DNA of 64,000 nucleotides from Ditylenchus dipsaci (GCA_004194705.1 SADC01000013.1:1-64000), one strand, 5' to 3'. Numbered from the stretch's first letter, positions 50,340 through 62,800 are shown. Notes: generated from the letters alone by a model not told the origin. Numbers and translations: made by a program.

Positions 50340-52112
50340 GGACAAAGCTTTTTTTTGCTGCAAAAAGACTTTTTTTTGCTGCAAAAAGACTTTTTTTTGC
50401 TGCAAAAATTAGTTGATGCAAAAAGTCTTTTTTTGCTGCAAAAAAACTTTTTTTTGCTGCAAAAAGTCTTTTTTTCGCTGCAAAAAGACTTTTTTTTGCT
50501 GCAAATATTTTTGCTGCAAAAAGACTTTTTTTGCTGCAAAAATTCTTTTTTTCGCTGCAAAAAGACTTTTTTTGCTGCAAATCGGCTTTTTTTTGCTGCA
50601 AATCGGCTTTTTCTGGTCCAAACTATTTTAGCTGTAATTTTGGCGTGCGGTCGATTGGTCCACGGTCAATTGCTCCACGGTCAATTGATCCACGGTCAAT
50701 TGGTCCACAGGTCAATTGGTCCACAGGTCAATTGGTCCACAAATTATTTTCAAATTAATCTTTTTTGTCTTGTGAAGAACTTCTATTATTTTAAGTTTTT
50801 CGATAATTCAGCCTTAACCCTACTGGTTAATCCACGCACCAACCAAAACAGGTGGTCGTCCACCTGGAGACATTTTTTTTTCACGTTTTTCATGTTTCAA
50901 AACCCGTTTCCTGGACTGATCCGGATATGCTGAAGATGGTTTGATAGTGGTAAAATGCCATTTTCTCGAGTATTTTTTGAGTTTTGGTGAAATAGAGTTT
51001 TGGTAAAATGAATTATTCCCCAATACTCAAAAAATATTCCAGAAACCCATATTTCACTATTATCAAACCATTTTCAGCTTGCCCGTATTAGTCCAGAAAA
51101 AACAATTTTGCAACATAAAACGTGAAAAAAATCGATCCAAGTGGACGACCACTTGGTTTGTTGTGCCCAGGTGGTCGTACCCAGGTTGGAAAACTCAGGC
51201 AGTGTACTGGTACCCGGGCAGTAATATTGTCGACTGGTAAAGAAATTTCAAAATTTACAATGTTTTTCTATGATCCAACCTCAGTTTCATGGATAATCTA
51301 TGCACCGACTAAACCAAATGGTCGTCCACTTGGATCGATTTTTTTCACGTTTTATGTTGCAAAATTGTTTTTTCTGGACTAATACGGGCAAGCTGAAAAT
51401 GGTTTGATAATAGTGAAATATGGGTTTCTGGAATATTTTTTGAGTATTGGGAATAATTCATTTTACCAAAACTCTATTTCACCAAAACTCAAAAAAATAC
51501 TCGAGAAAATGGCATTTTACCACTATCAAACCATCTTCAGCATATCCGGATCAGTCCAGGAAACGGGTTTTGGAACATGAAAAACGTGAAAAAAAAATGT
51601 CTCCAGGTGGACGACCACCTGTTTTGGTTGGTGCGTGGATTAACCAGTAGGGTTAAGGCTGAATTATCGAAAAACTGTTAAAATAATAGAAGTTCTTCAC
51701 AAGACAAAAAAGATTAATTTGAAAATAATTTTGTGGACCAATTGACCTGTGGACCAATTGACCTGTGGACCAATTGACCGTGGATCAATTGACCGTGGAG
51801 CAATTGACCGTGGACCAATCGACCGCACGCCAAAATTACAGCTAAAATAGTTTGGACCAGAAAAAGCCGATTTGCAGCAAAAAAAAGCCGATTTGCAGCA
51901 AAAAAAGTCTTTTTGCAGCGAAAAAAAGAATTTTTGCAGCAAAAAAAAGACTTTTTGCATCAACTAATTTTTGCAGCAAAAAAAAGTCTTTTTGCAGCGA
52001 AAAAAAGACTTTTTGCAGCAAAAAAAAGTTTTTTTGCAGCAAAAAAAAAGACTTTTTGCATCAACTAATTTTTGCAGCAAAAAAAGTCTTTTTGCAGCAA
52101 AAAAAAGCTTTG
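50340..52112. repeat. ~1.8 kb palindrome with TTTTTTTGCTGCAAAAAGAC arrays
   Basis: Left arm 50340-51230 and right arm 51230-52112 pair almost throughout. Outer parts are ~20-base tandem units of TTTTTTTGCTGCAAAAAGAC (50345-50615; inverted 51865-52110), followed by GGTCAATTGGTCCAC repeats (50650-50745) and, in the centre, a foldback of the 14.2-kb type (50815-51645) with PuPy arms TACCAAAACTC. Non-coding. Confidence 0.9.
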
Positions 52113-52496
52113 TCCAAATCAAGTAAGGTTGTAAAAATAAATTGTTTACAAAGATAAGGTAGATAATTAAAATAATGAAGAGCACAAAGTAAACGTCGAG
52201 TATGTTAAGTGAATAAAAAAATTTACATAGCTGTAAAATAGGTATTGAATAAAATGGGTGGAATACCGTATTTCCTTTAATAGAAGCCCCGGGGATTCTA
52301 TTTTTGAGTCCCCAAAAATCGGAAAATTTGGAATTCGATCTCGAGATTTTCGTGTGCTCAACCGAAATATAAAAAGTGAAATCAGAACTGCTCTATCGAA
52401 AAGCCTACTGAGGCGACGATATTTTGGATAGGCATGCAGTCCACAGTAAATAATCTTCCATCAAGCTGAAATATTAGTCGCAAGAGAACATTTCAG

Positions 52497-52676
52497 GAGT
52501 GGAAATATATTGCTGAGCTGGCATTAGAAATATTAAGCACGCCGGCGACGAGCAGCCCAATCGAACGAACTTTCTCTCAATGCAGGTTAGCAACGGCAAG
52601 ACATAGAAGTCGAACTCAATTTACTCTTTTGAATACACAATCATTTGTTTATATCAGTTCCCGAAATTTTGCTTAA
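52497..52676 (+). pseudogene. hAT transposase C-terminal dimerisation domain
   Basis: After a likely splice acceptor (ATTTCAG, 52496) about 59 codons follow, including ELALEILSTPATSSPIERTF, the conserved hAT-dimerisation signature, ending at TAA 52674-52676. No upstream catalytic part remains within the element. Confidence 0.85.
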
Positions 52677-53024
52677 TAAATAATTGCAAATCGACAATTT
52701 TCAATTCTCACTGAGATCTCAGTGAGATTCTAACTCTCAGTGAGGACAAATTTCAAAATTCTCACTCTCACTCACAGCCTGTGAGGACAAATTTCAAAAT
52801 TCTCACTCTCACTCACAGCCTGTGAGGGCGAATTTCATTCTCACTCACTCTCACTCACAGGCCAAAAAATCGTCCTCAGCACAACACTGGCTTACACCAT
52901 TATGCTTACTTGTTTGTGGTTTTATTGAGTCGAAAAACGATGCGCTTTTTTCTACACAAAATTTAAAATATTGGGTGGCAGCGTGTTTTGCCCTTTATAA
53001 TTTTTCTTTGTAGAAATTTCAAAG

Positions 53025-56000
53025 ATGGCTTCTGAAGATATACGCTTGCAAAATGCCGAAAAAAATGACGAAAAGGAATTGCTAGCTCCAAAACAAGTAA
53101 AGGCGAGTTTCATTTTTTTAGCTAAATATATTTGATCCACTTGAGAGTTCTTAATAAGTTTTACTGAGTTTAGATAATCGATCCGGTTGAAGCGCAGCTC
53201 TCTCTTGGTGAATGCAAAGAACAAGATCCAGCAATGGCTAGAATCGCCTTGAAGTATGTTTATCTGTCTAAGGTTTTTAACTTACCCGTTTTCAGAGTTT
53301 ACCCACGTCGTTGGCTGATCCTGCTCATTGTGGCGCTCTTGAATAACACCAATACAATGTACAGTACATATAATTGAAACCGCGCTAACTGTTTCACTTT
53401 TTCAGGACTTGGATTGCTTTCGCACCGGTTGCCAATCATGTTGACTCTTTCTACAACCATACAGTTCGTTTCTGTTCTCACAGATAAGGTGTCGCTTACC
53501 CATTAATATTTTCCAGAATGCCACTAACTATTTTTCGATTGTCTATATGCTCTGCACAATACCTGTCGGAATATTCGCCATGTGGGCTGGTCGTCGTTTC
53601 GGACTGAGATGGGCTATTTTGGTTGCGGCTTGCTCCAATGGAATCGGTGGTCTCATCAAGTTTTCTAGGTTGATAGCATTTTTCGCTGTCTTTTCTATAT
53701 CGCTGTGAATAATTCAGCTCATTTCTTCCTCCGGAGTATCGCTTTATGGTTGGCATCACAGGGCAAGGAATTGCTGCTCTAGCGTATCCGTTTATTATGT
53801 TTCTGCCTACAAAGGTTTATTTTGCAATATGGGAAAAGATTGTTAAATAAAGTTGTGATGCTTAGGTTGCAGCTGCCTGGTTCCCTGACAATCAGCGAGG
53901 AATCGCGACAACAAGTAATTGCATTTTTCAAGTCCTTTATGTGTGATGACATTCATCTTTCAGTTGGTGTGATGGCGAATCCGTTAGGTGTCTTGCTGGC
54001 CAATCTTGTCAGTCCTAATGTCGTCAATGATCCGTCTCACGTCATCTATTTGAACGCTATCACTGCTCTTCCAGCTATCATTGTCTGCATTCTGGCCATA
54101 TTGATTGTTAACCGCTCGGAGCCAAAGTTGCCGCCAACAATAAGTGCCAGTCAGCCACATTTCGAGTTCCTCAAGGGTATAGATTTTCAGTTATATTATA
54201 TGTGATAGCCAACTTTACTCTTATCCTTTAAGGGTTGCAAGTTTGCTTCACCAGTCGTGAATATATTCTCTTGTTGGTTGTGCTAGGTGGTGGTATTGGC
54301 ATGTTCAACTGTTTGTACACTATCATGCAACAACTGCTCTGTCCTTCTGGCTATTCCAATTCTTTCAGTGGTTTGTGCTGCGCCCTTATGATAATAGGTG
54401 GAGTGGTTGGAGCTACTGTCGCGGGTCGGTAAATCAGTCCTGTTTGCACTAAAATTACTCATTTGGTTGTAGGTATTTTCGTCGACAAAACTAAGAAGTT
54501 TGAAGAGACCATCAAGGTGGCTATGGCATTGGCCGTAGTATTTGGAATCGCGTTTTTGCAGGTAATTTTAAAATGAAAAATATACTTTCTGAACTATGAA
54601 GATTCTATGTTTTAGTTAGTGTTGCATCGGGATTTGGCTGCCCTCATCATGGCTGACTGCTTCTTGTTCGGTGTCTTCGGGTTGGCCACATACCCAGTGG
54701 GGCTGGAACTTTCAGCAGAGTGCACTTATCCGGTATCCGAAACTACTTCTACCGGATTGATTGTGCTCAGCGGTCAGGTTTGTGACACTCCCATACTTTT
54801 GCTTTCAGAAATCACCTTACTGTTAAGTATTTAGATCCAAAGTGTGATTTATTTATCGTTGATGACCATGTTTGCCAAGCCACTTCAACCGGACTTCATG
54901 AAATATCAGGTGTGCTCTTTGCCTGGGCAGCCTGACGGTGACTCAGTTCTTCCAAAGATATGACCGTGTCCGTAATTGTAAGTTGTTTCTCTTGTTTTTA
55001 ACTTTCTTAGTCGTCATAACTCTTACAGGTGATGTCGTTTATTGCTGCAGCTCTAGTGCTTATATTGGTGGCATTCTTTCATCCTAAATTGCGCCGTAGT
55101 GAAGCAGAGAAGGGACTTGGCGTGGATTCCGAGAAGACTGCTAATGGTAACCTGGTTTTCCTTATAAGTTGCGATCGAAATTCTGACGCTACTGTCATAT
55201 ACCACCACCCCCAAAAAAGCTACTGTAATAACCACGCCCCCCCCAAAACCGACTTTTTCAGGGATGGTCAAACACCATTTTTATGCCATAATTTTGCCAT
55301 AAAGGGACCAGAAATGCAGTTTAAAAGGGATTATGGGCTGTATTGGGAGGGGAAGGGAATAATACAGGGGCCACTTTTTTTAGCTGCTTTACCATGTTTT
55401 TCAACTCGGGCCGTTGCAAAAATAGACTCTATATGCATTTATGATCAAGTGTATTTCTCGGAATCATGTCTAAGGTAAGTGAGTGCGCGCATCTCTAGCC
55501 AACCAAGCCCCTGCGGCCCCTTCGGGGGCGCAGGGGGCTTGGGGCTTGGAGTTGAGATGCGCACACCCACATACCTTAGACACAAATCACTCGAAAGCGA
55601 CTCTGGATGCATGAAAAAACATGCATACCAGAGTTATTTATGCGGTAGGCCCCAGTATTCAAAACTATGTTCAACATCTTTATTTTTTCGCCGAAGAGCA
55701 TTTCCCCTCGTTCTATAAGGCCGGGCCAGAGGCCCAACATCCAAAAATTCAGCCTAGCACTCAAAAAGCGCTAGGGCAAGGTGTAAACCCGCGGGTCCAC
55801 CCCGCTGATCTGCTTGGTCCATGAAAAGTACTCATACTTATGCCTGCACCACAAGTTCCTGGGTTGAAAGTACCCTTAGACGCTCAGAGAATTAGTACTC
55901 TAAGGATCCCAACCATCTCGAGAAGTGGCCCTGTATTATTCCCTTCCCCTCCCAATACAGCCCGCAATCCCATTTAAATTGCTTTTCTGGTCCTTTTATG

Positions 56001-56175
56001 GCGAAATTATTGTGTAAAAATGGTTTTTGACCATCTCTAAAAAAGTTTTTTGGGGGGGGGGGTATATTACAGTAGCGCTTTTGGGGGGGGGTATATTACA
56101 GTAGCGCCGAAATTCTATTTGAATTTTGCAGGAATGACTCTTCTTGAAGAGGCCGACAAAGAAGAAAATGCCTGA
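53025..56175 (+). CDS. SLC49A3-like major-facilitator transporter
   Basis: Twelve-helix membrane transporter of the SLC49 family, closest in my reading to SLC49A3 (MFSD7). Exons begin at 53025 (MASEDIRLQNAEKNDEK) and include YPRRWLILLIVALLNNTNTM, TWIAFAPVANHVDSFY, IGVMANPLGVLLANLVSP, SGYSNSFSGLCCALMIIGG, GIFVDKTKKFEETIK, YPVGLELSAECTYPVSE, then a short acidic tail ending at TGA 56173. The intron 53464-53516 restores the family's spacing. One base is missing in an A run near 54954-54956 (before DMTVSVIVMSFI). The last intron (55149-56131) carries foldback copy D. AATAAA at 56308. Confidence 0.93.
55185..56108. mobile_element. hAT-type foldback element, copy D
   Basis: The perfect 8-bp duplication gaaattct at 55177-55184 and 56109-56116. 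Tips GACGCTACTGTCATATACC and, inverted, GGCGCTACTGTAATATACC. Arms pair through GGGCTGTATTGGGAGGGGAA (55334; inverted about 55960). The core hairpin is at 55468-55581. It is in the last intron of the SLC49A3-like gene. Confidence 0.92.
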
Positions 56176-56355
56176 TCTCTTGTCGTGGCATTCGCTGCGA
56201 ATTGTTATTTGAAACTCTCTGCATATTGCTTACGATTTTAATTGAAGATTAGATGACATTTATATAAATATTTGTTGTGTGTGTAGTCTTTGCTGCTTCG
56301 TTATTCCAATAAAGACCTGCTTTTTATCTTCTGATTTTCAGCGTTAACTTGTTCT

Positions 56356-56486
56356 CAGTGATTGGGAAAGCCAACGCAAAGCCAAAGAAACAAATTTGGC
56401 TTTGGCTTTCAGCCTTATTTAGCCCAAAAGACAAAGCAAAATTTGGCTCTTGGTTTTGCGTTTGGCTTTGGCCTTTTCAGTCACTG
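56356..56486. mobile_element. 131-bp hAT MITE
   Basis: Tips CAGTGATTGGGAAAGCC and, inverted, CAGTGACTGAAAAGGCC; perfect 8-bp duplication cttgttct at 56348-56355 and 56487-56494. The interior has repeated TTTGGCTTTGG units. Immediately downstream of the SLC49A3-like polyadenylation signal. Confidence 0.92.
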
Positions 56487-56494
56487 CTTGTTCT

Positions 56495-57026
56495 CCAAAT
56501 TTTTGTTTCTGCCGTCCTTTTTTGAACATAGATAGCTTTTTAAGGTGTAATGTTTAGTGCTTCAAGAACCCTAACTTCACTATTTTTCGCATCGGTACAC
56601 AATATAGTTTATTAAGAGCTTTTAAAGGTAATATTTCAACGCTTTCTTGTTCATTTCAAATTATGTCAATCCACGTTTCTAATCTTGCTTCCTCATTTAA
56701 CCCTGCTCTTCTTAATTAACCCTTTATGCAAGATAATGTTATTTCTATTTTAATTTTGGAAAAATAAATGTTGTTGTAGTAGTGACCTTGTTTGTTTTGA
56801 TTTCCCAAATATATGATTCACACCAAAGATGTATAATGCGGACGAGTAAGGTTTTTTATTCTCAATATATTGGAAAAACTTCCCGCAGCGAATGTTCATT
56901 TTGGCATTCTGTTCTCTTGGACTTTTCGATGGTTATCAGGTTTATCCCATGTTCTAGAATAAGGTGCGCATTTCATGTCTGCAGTAAAAAGTACTCGCTT
57001 TATAGATTAGCCGTAAGTGACCAACT
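56495..57026. other. Gene-free interval
   Basis: AT-rich; no frame or repeat that I can assign. It may hold the promoter of a transcript starting near 57027. Confidence 0.3.
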
Positions 57027-57131
57027 ATGAGCAGCAAAGAAGGTTTGAGACAGTCTTCCGACAGCCAAAGTAGCAGCACCTTAAATGAGTGTTCACAGAT
57101 GGAAACTATTGTTCGATTGACTGATATTAAC
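57027..57131 (+). CDS. Possible first exon, Ser-rich
   Basis: MSSKEGLRQSSDSQSSSTLN and so on, ending at a donor-like GTAAGC. The style fits the N-terminus of a BATH gene, and the next exons lie 2.7 kb on past two transposons, but the reading phase does not join the acceptor at 59773. Tentative. Confidence 0.35.
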
Positions 57132-57390
57132 TGCCAGCCCAAGTACAATGTAAGCAATATACAGGGTAGCGCGAATCTTTTATTGAAAAAATTCTGTACA
57201 TAAGTTTTTAAATTCGCCTTATATACAGCAAATTTTACGGAATTCCGACAAGTATTTTCATTTGAAATCCGAGACGATTTTAAATCGAAGTCAAACAAAA
57301 ACATAACCGAGGTTCAATGGGGACAAGTTTACCAACACGTGGGGCTGGAGGTAAAAAAATCGGCTCGAATACCATGAATGAAGTAATAAG

Positions 57391-59295
57391 CAGTGATTCC
57401 AAATGACAAGAAAGTTCTCATATGATAATTATCAGATGATAAAATTATCATTTAAAAAAATTATCAGATGATAATTCTCATATGAGAATTTAAAAAAAAT
57501 TGTCATATGATAATTGTCATTTTGAAAAATTGTCATATGACAATTTTCATTATGACAATTTTAAAAAAAATTGTCATATGACAATTATCATATGACAATT
57601 ATCATATGACAATTTTTTTTAAATTCTCATATGAGAATTATCATTATGACAAAATTGTCATATGACAATTTATCATATGACGATTTATCATATGACAATT
57701 CTCATTTTGTCATATAATAATTTGCTTTGTCAATTTCTCATATGGGAATTTTTTTATGGAGACTTGTTTGCTGGGGTAGCAATGTTTGGCTTATGCATTC
57801 ATCTATTTATCTTGCCCTGTTCACGCTATCCTTCGCTCTCGACTATCTATCAAGCAATCAAGCAAGAATTCCATAAACTCATAAATTTTATTCCCATAAA
57901 CTCAAAGAACAATCTATTGCATAACATTTGAATTACAATATACAACTAACTGAGAATTAAGTAGCTGAAATTTGGTTTTATTTCTATGCCCTTTCGTTGC
58001 AATTCCAGCCTGAAAAAAGATTCGCTCGATAGGTGCGCTGGTTGCCGGAACGCTTAGCACTTCTAATGCCAAGATGGCTAAAGTATTCCAATCCTGAAGC
58101 TCTATTTAAATCTCACAATCAGCAGATAAAATAAAAATACCGAGTTGATAAACGATGTCCAATACCTTATCGCATCAATTTTATTCCCACCGTTGCCGGA
58201 ATCTTGCACTGCATGTACATTGAGAATTCAAGACTTCGACCTAATTCCCCTTGATTGCGAGATTCTTTTGTTGTTTTGAACGTCATTCTTGATGCGCAAT
58301 ATGAATGTATCTAGAGTCGTGTCCGCATTCATAGCTGGAGCAAGTGTTTCAAGTCTTCTCTCGGCTGGCAACTGAAATCAAAAACCAATTATTAACAGTA
58401 ATAAACAATACGAACATCACCATCTGCTTTATCCATTGGGCTGACCATGACAGCTCATCGTCCCTCATACAACCAGAAGTGTTGGGATCCAAGGCGCATG
58501 AAATGAAGAAAATCAAATCAAAATTCACTCTATCCCTGTTCAAAATATTCGTAAATCGTTTCTTGAGACTCGCACGTAATGTTCCAACTAACGACCTGAT
58601 GCGATGCACTCAGCTCCCTAGAACGATTAATTAGGCTTGTGAAAAGAGGAGATCCAAAAATGCAATACCTGATAACCATCTAGAGAAATTCTTCAGAATA
58701 GTTGCTGTTGGCGTCGTAGTAGTTTTCTTGTACTCCTGAAACCGTATTTGGTGAGTGTAAATGAATAACAAGCACTACCTGAGGACATTTGGTGCAGCGA
58801 TAATAAATAGACCCATCCCTGTCGATTCTTTCAAACTTGTCCCAAATGGCATGTAGTCTCTTTTTTACAGGAGGCGTTGCTCGGCCTTCCCCACTTGATG
58901 GAACTTGAGCATCTTCTTGTGACATTAGTTACCTGAAATACTGAGTTTTAAAAATATGATACTGACCAAATGGATACAGAAAAATTTTCATACTAAAATC
59001 GACAGATAAATATCATATGACAAAGCAAAAATTTGGCAGATTGTCATCTGACAATTTTCAGGAAATGTTGACAAATTATCATGATGGCAAGACTTCATAA
59101 TGACAAATTTTCATCTGACAATTTTCGAAAATTGTCAGATGACAAATTGTCATATGACAATTTGAAAAAAATTGTCATATGATAATTGTCATTCTGAAAA
59201 ATTGTCATATGACAATTTTCATTGTGAGAAATTGTCATTTTGTCATCTGACAAAATGACAAAATGATAATTCTCATTGTCATTTTGCAATCACTG
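57391..59295. mobile_element. 1.9 kb hAT element with transposase remnant
   Basis: Tips CAGTGATTCCAAATGAC and, inverted, CAGTGATTGCAAAATGAC; perfect 8-bp duplication gtaataag at 57383-57390 and 59296-59303. Subterminal arms (57415-57750 and 59010-59290) are dense in TCATATGACAATT palindromes. The transposase is on the minus strand. Confidence 0.93.
57914..58925 (-). pseudogene. hAT transposase, BED finger plus dimerisation domain
   Basis: Starts at 58925 (MSQEDAQVPSSGEG). IWDKFERIDRDGSIYYRCTKC is a BED zinc finger with its first Cys pair, continued after a short intron. The middle (58600-58350) has FDLIFFISCALDPN, the conserved block near the catalytic region. The C-terminus LALEVLSVPATSAPIERIFF is the hAT-dimerisation signature, ending at 57914. 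Most of the catalytic core is missing and frames shift between parts, so it should be inactive. Confidence 0.85.
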
Positions 59296-59303
59296 GTAAT
59301 AAG

Positions 59304-59807
59304 TAATGAATGAATGAAATGAGTGTAGAACAAAATTATATAAGTAAAATCATTTTTGGTTTATTATTACCGCTAAGGCACAGAACTTTTTTCATTTTTT
59401 AGTGTCGTTCGCTCTCTCAAAATCTCGGCTTTTAAATAAATCCTGACCAAAAAAGTTTCGTCAGTCTGCTGACCACATGATCAAAACCACTTCAACCGAA
59501 AAATTGTACCACCCTGTAGTTATACTTAAAGTATTAGATTTTACGAGTTATATTAAGAGCTCAACCACAAGCCATCGGCAAAAGAAGTCAGCAGAAGGGG
59601 TGCCCAACAACAAGAAGCTTCCAGCTCATCTTTTTCGTGCACTGGCTTGTTTTCTGGCTCGGAAGTTGTGCAGTCAAATTCAAACAATGCTGCTACACAA
59701 GGTTATTGTGCTAGATTTTTCAATACTTTTTATTCAAAAAAGAATTAGGTTCTTCCACCAACTTTTTGCTCAGCAATTCTCTGAACAGTGATGAAGATGA
59801 GAGCAAA
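59304..59807. other. Interval upstream of the MATH-BTB exons
   Basis: Right part of the mariner-like element, then a 104-codon frame (59477-59791) I do not recognise. It probably contains the 5' exon or promoter of the MATH-BTB gene. Confidence 0.3.
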
Positions 59808-62800
59808 ATGAGAAATTCCTCAAATCTTCCAGGTGGTCTGTTTACAATGACTATTCCAATGGAAAAGGCTACCGCTATTACTGCTGGTTTGTGCCTTGCC
59901 GCAGCAACCAGCCCGCCATCCGGTCCGGGATCTACAGTGGCTTCCATGAGCAAGTCATTCTCAGGGATGGGCTGTGAATCCGAATATAGACCAGCTGCAC
60001 GCGAGACTGAGTACTCTTACTGTGTGCCCAGAGTTGGTACGTCTTTTCTTGTGATGTTTTTCAAGTTACAACAAATATTTAGATGCAAAGACATCGGGCT
60101 CCATCAAACTGATCATATCCAATTTGGCTACTCTACGTCAAAAGGTGACTACCTCATTCCACAACATAGCCAATTTGCCATGGTTAGTGTTTTTCGACGA
60201 CTACTCTGAACATCACCGTAAATAAAATTTAGGAGGTTGGCGGCCAAGACGGAGTGCACCAAACGGACTAGCAATGTCAAGTTCTTCAGTGTATACATCG
60301 ATTGCAACCCGGAGAGCGAATCCACACTATGGTCTTGTGATGCTGTAGTCGAATTTCGACTAATTTCCCAAAAGTCTTCCAGTGCCGATTTTACTCGACA
60401 GGTTTTTATTTAGCAATTATTGTTATGTGGATTGAATTTCTATTGCAGTTCACCAACAAGTTCAGTTATAATAGCAACAACTGGGGTTCCCCTCTTTTAT
60501 GGAATGGGTGGAGATCACTAACCCTGAGAGAGGTTTTGTGCGTTCAGACAAGGTGGTGGTTGAGGCTTTCATCACAGTTCAAAAGGTGGTCGGTGTTAGG
60601 TAAATCTAATTTTTAACAATTTTTTTGAAATGGGTTCTATTTAGTTAGTCAAATTACTTATTATGAAATTCACTATGAAAATACGGGGCTAAACTGTAGT
60701 TGCTCCCCCACTCAACTGTAGTATACTCCCCCCCACTCAACTATACTACAGCTGAGTGGGGGGGGAGAGTATACTACAGCTGCTCCAAATACGGTGCACT
60801 CCTAATATAAGTACACCCAAGAAACCGGTTTTATGTGCGGTGAGACAACTGTACTTACAATAATATAATAGGACAACAATAATAGGACAATGGAGAGCAC
60901 TAGAAGTAAGAGGATCAAGGGGGAAAAGTTTAAGATACCTACACCATAGCTACTCTCTTTGCTAATTGTTTGAATGTTTTGCAGGAAGAATCCAGTCTTT
61001 GATTTCACTGTCAACCACGCATTTACCAGTGATGGCACTTTGGTGATTGATGGAGTCAGGCTGTACATTTGCAAACCGGTATGCACTGATATACTCAATC
61101 GTTAAAAGAAAACTTTCAACAGTTGACACTTTGTGACTCCACTTTTAAACTTTTTTAAAAATACTTTTTCTAAAAAATCGACAATTTTCAAAGAATTTTT
61201 TTGGAAAATTATTTTTAAATGAGGGGGAAAAGTTACGTAGACTGAAAAATTCGGCCTCGGTAGTGCAGTAGATAAGTGTTTGTGTGTTTATGGCCCAAAA
61301 CCGTGCCCTGGTTTGATCTGACGTGGTGGCGCGCTGTTTACATAACTTGTTTAACCAATTTTTCGGGGTAATTTAGGTTTTGTAGCGCCAGATTCGGAAT
61401 CAGCGACCTCAATTACCCCAAGACATTGATGAAACAGGTCAAAATAAATAATGCGCCACTACGCGGGGCCGAACCGGCGCACCATTTGTGCCATAAAACA
61501 CAAACGCTTATTTACTGCGCCACCGAGGCCGAAATTTTCGTCATGAGTAGCTTTTCCAACTCCTTTAACCTAGAATCGTTAAAGCGGCATGCCCGTCGCC
61601 TATGGGAATATGTCAAAAGGCGGCTACCAGGTAAGTTCAAAATAAAATTATTTTTTTGAGTATCCTACCAATATTAAGTAATAAAAACACTTTTTTTCTT
61701 CACTAGAATCGGTGGCCTAGCGGTAAAACAGCGGCATTGTGCGAAAGTTACTCGTCGGTTCGATTCCCATCGGAACTATAATTTTACCAAATTGCGTGAA
61801 ATTAATTCTCGTTTGAATTTTACTGGTACTCGCCTTTCAAATATTACCATCGGCGACGGGCATGCCCCTTTAATATAAGGTCAAAATATTTTCGGTAAGA
61901 AATTTTTAAAAGTTAGGTCATAAAGTGTCACGACTTGATTTCCTACGACTGCTACTTGTTCTGATACCCACTTTTATGTTTCAGTATTTGGCCCTGTACT
62001 CTCCTGTTTTTCACGCCATGTTCTATTCCCGGTTCAGTGAACGGGAAATGAAGGAAATTCCAGTAGAGGATGTAATTCTGGAGGAATTCGTCGAGATGCT
62101 CAATGTGGTTTATCCGTCCCACAAACCTGTCACGGGTAGGCCAGCGGAACCGCATGAAGTTTATATCTAATACTTCTCATTTTGATTTTTAGCAGACAAT
62201 GTGGAGTTCTTGCTGGAACTTGGCGACAAGTTTGAGATCCAATTTGTTATAGATGAGTGTGAAAAGGTAGATCACCTAATGACACACCCGATCGTTTCAT
62301 TAGAAATGTTAGTTTTTAAGATCTCCGATATAAGAGCACTGGACCCAAAGAATTGTACAATAAAATCAAAAATTAAAAAGGTCGATATTTTGGTCGATCA
62401 ATGAAGGTAATCGCGCTTACACATATTAAAATTACGGGACTGACAAGGGAGTGACCTTGACTGTGACGTTGACTGTGACGCGATAACTTCGATAATGTTT
62501 TTTTCTGCATATTCTTGTAGAACGTGCCCAAATTCCTGACCCATCTGGCTATCCAGCTCTGAAGGTCCACAAAATCTTGTAAAAGGGTCACTCAAAATTT
62601 AAAAAACACCTTGATACCCCTATCATTATTTTTCACAGCTGACCCTTGGCCATGGGTCACCCCTAAATTTTTTTATTGAGTTTCAGAGGTGGGGAGCCGA
62701 ATTCACATGGGATTCGGGGAAGCTCTACAAAATACGCGCAAAAAAATTCATTGAAATCCCCCATGTCACAGTCACGGTCCCTCCCTTGTAAGCCTAGGAG

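Larger units (their letters stand above)
50102..52889. mobile_element. 2.8 kb hAT element with internal palindrome
   Basis: Inverted tips CAGTGTTGTGCTGAG at both ends and a perfect 8-bp duplication gcttacac at 50094-50101 and 52890-52897. Subterminal arrays of CTCACTGAGAATTCTCAGTG type occur at both ends. It keeps only the transposase C-terminal domain (52497-52676) and has gained a 1.8 kb palindrome and a truncated TACCGTAT MITE (from 52266). Confidence 0.93.
57161..59515. mobile_element. Tc1/mariner-like ends split by a hAT element
   Basis: TACAGGGTAGCGCGAATC at the left and the inverse of TACAGGGTGGTACAATT at the right, the style of Tc1/mariner tips with TA. Pairing beyond ten bases is weak. 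Without the hAT insertion it would be ~440 bp. A similar tip TACAGGGTGGCGC is at 24923. Confidence 0.45.
61120..61932. mobile_element. ~810-bp inverted-repeat element in the BTB intron
   Basis: TGACACTTTGTGACTCCACT (61124) returns inverted at about 61907-61931. Inside are two head-to-head SINE-like pieces (61267-61535), a second inverted pair around GGCATGCCCGTCGCC (61594; inverted 61856) and a tRNA-like stretch (61705-61775). Confidence 0.65.

Noticed and set aside
50355..50933. 192-codon frame and its mirror frames
   Set aside because: It is a translation of a tandem DNA repeat (FFLLQKD and similar units), open only because of the repeat's periodicity.
53460..53520. Frameshift in SLC49A3 near 53480
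   Set aside because: A 53-nt intron from GTTCGT to TTCCAG removes the conflict and gives exactly the family's spacing.
56954..57304. 116-codon minus-strand frame
   Set aside because: It overlaps the more plausible Ser-rich plus-strand exon and mariner-like sequence, and no family is recognised.
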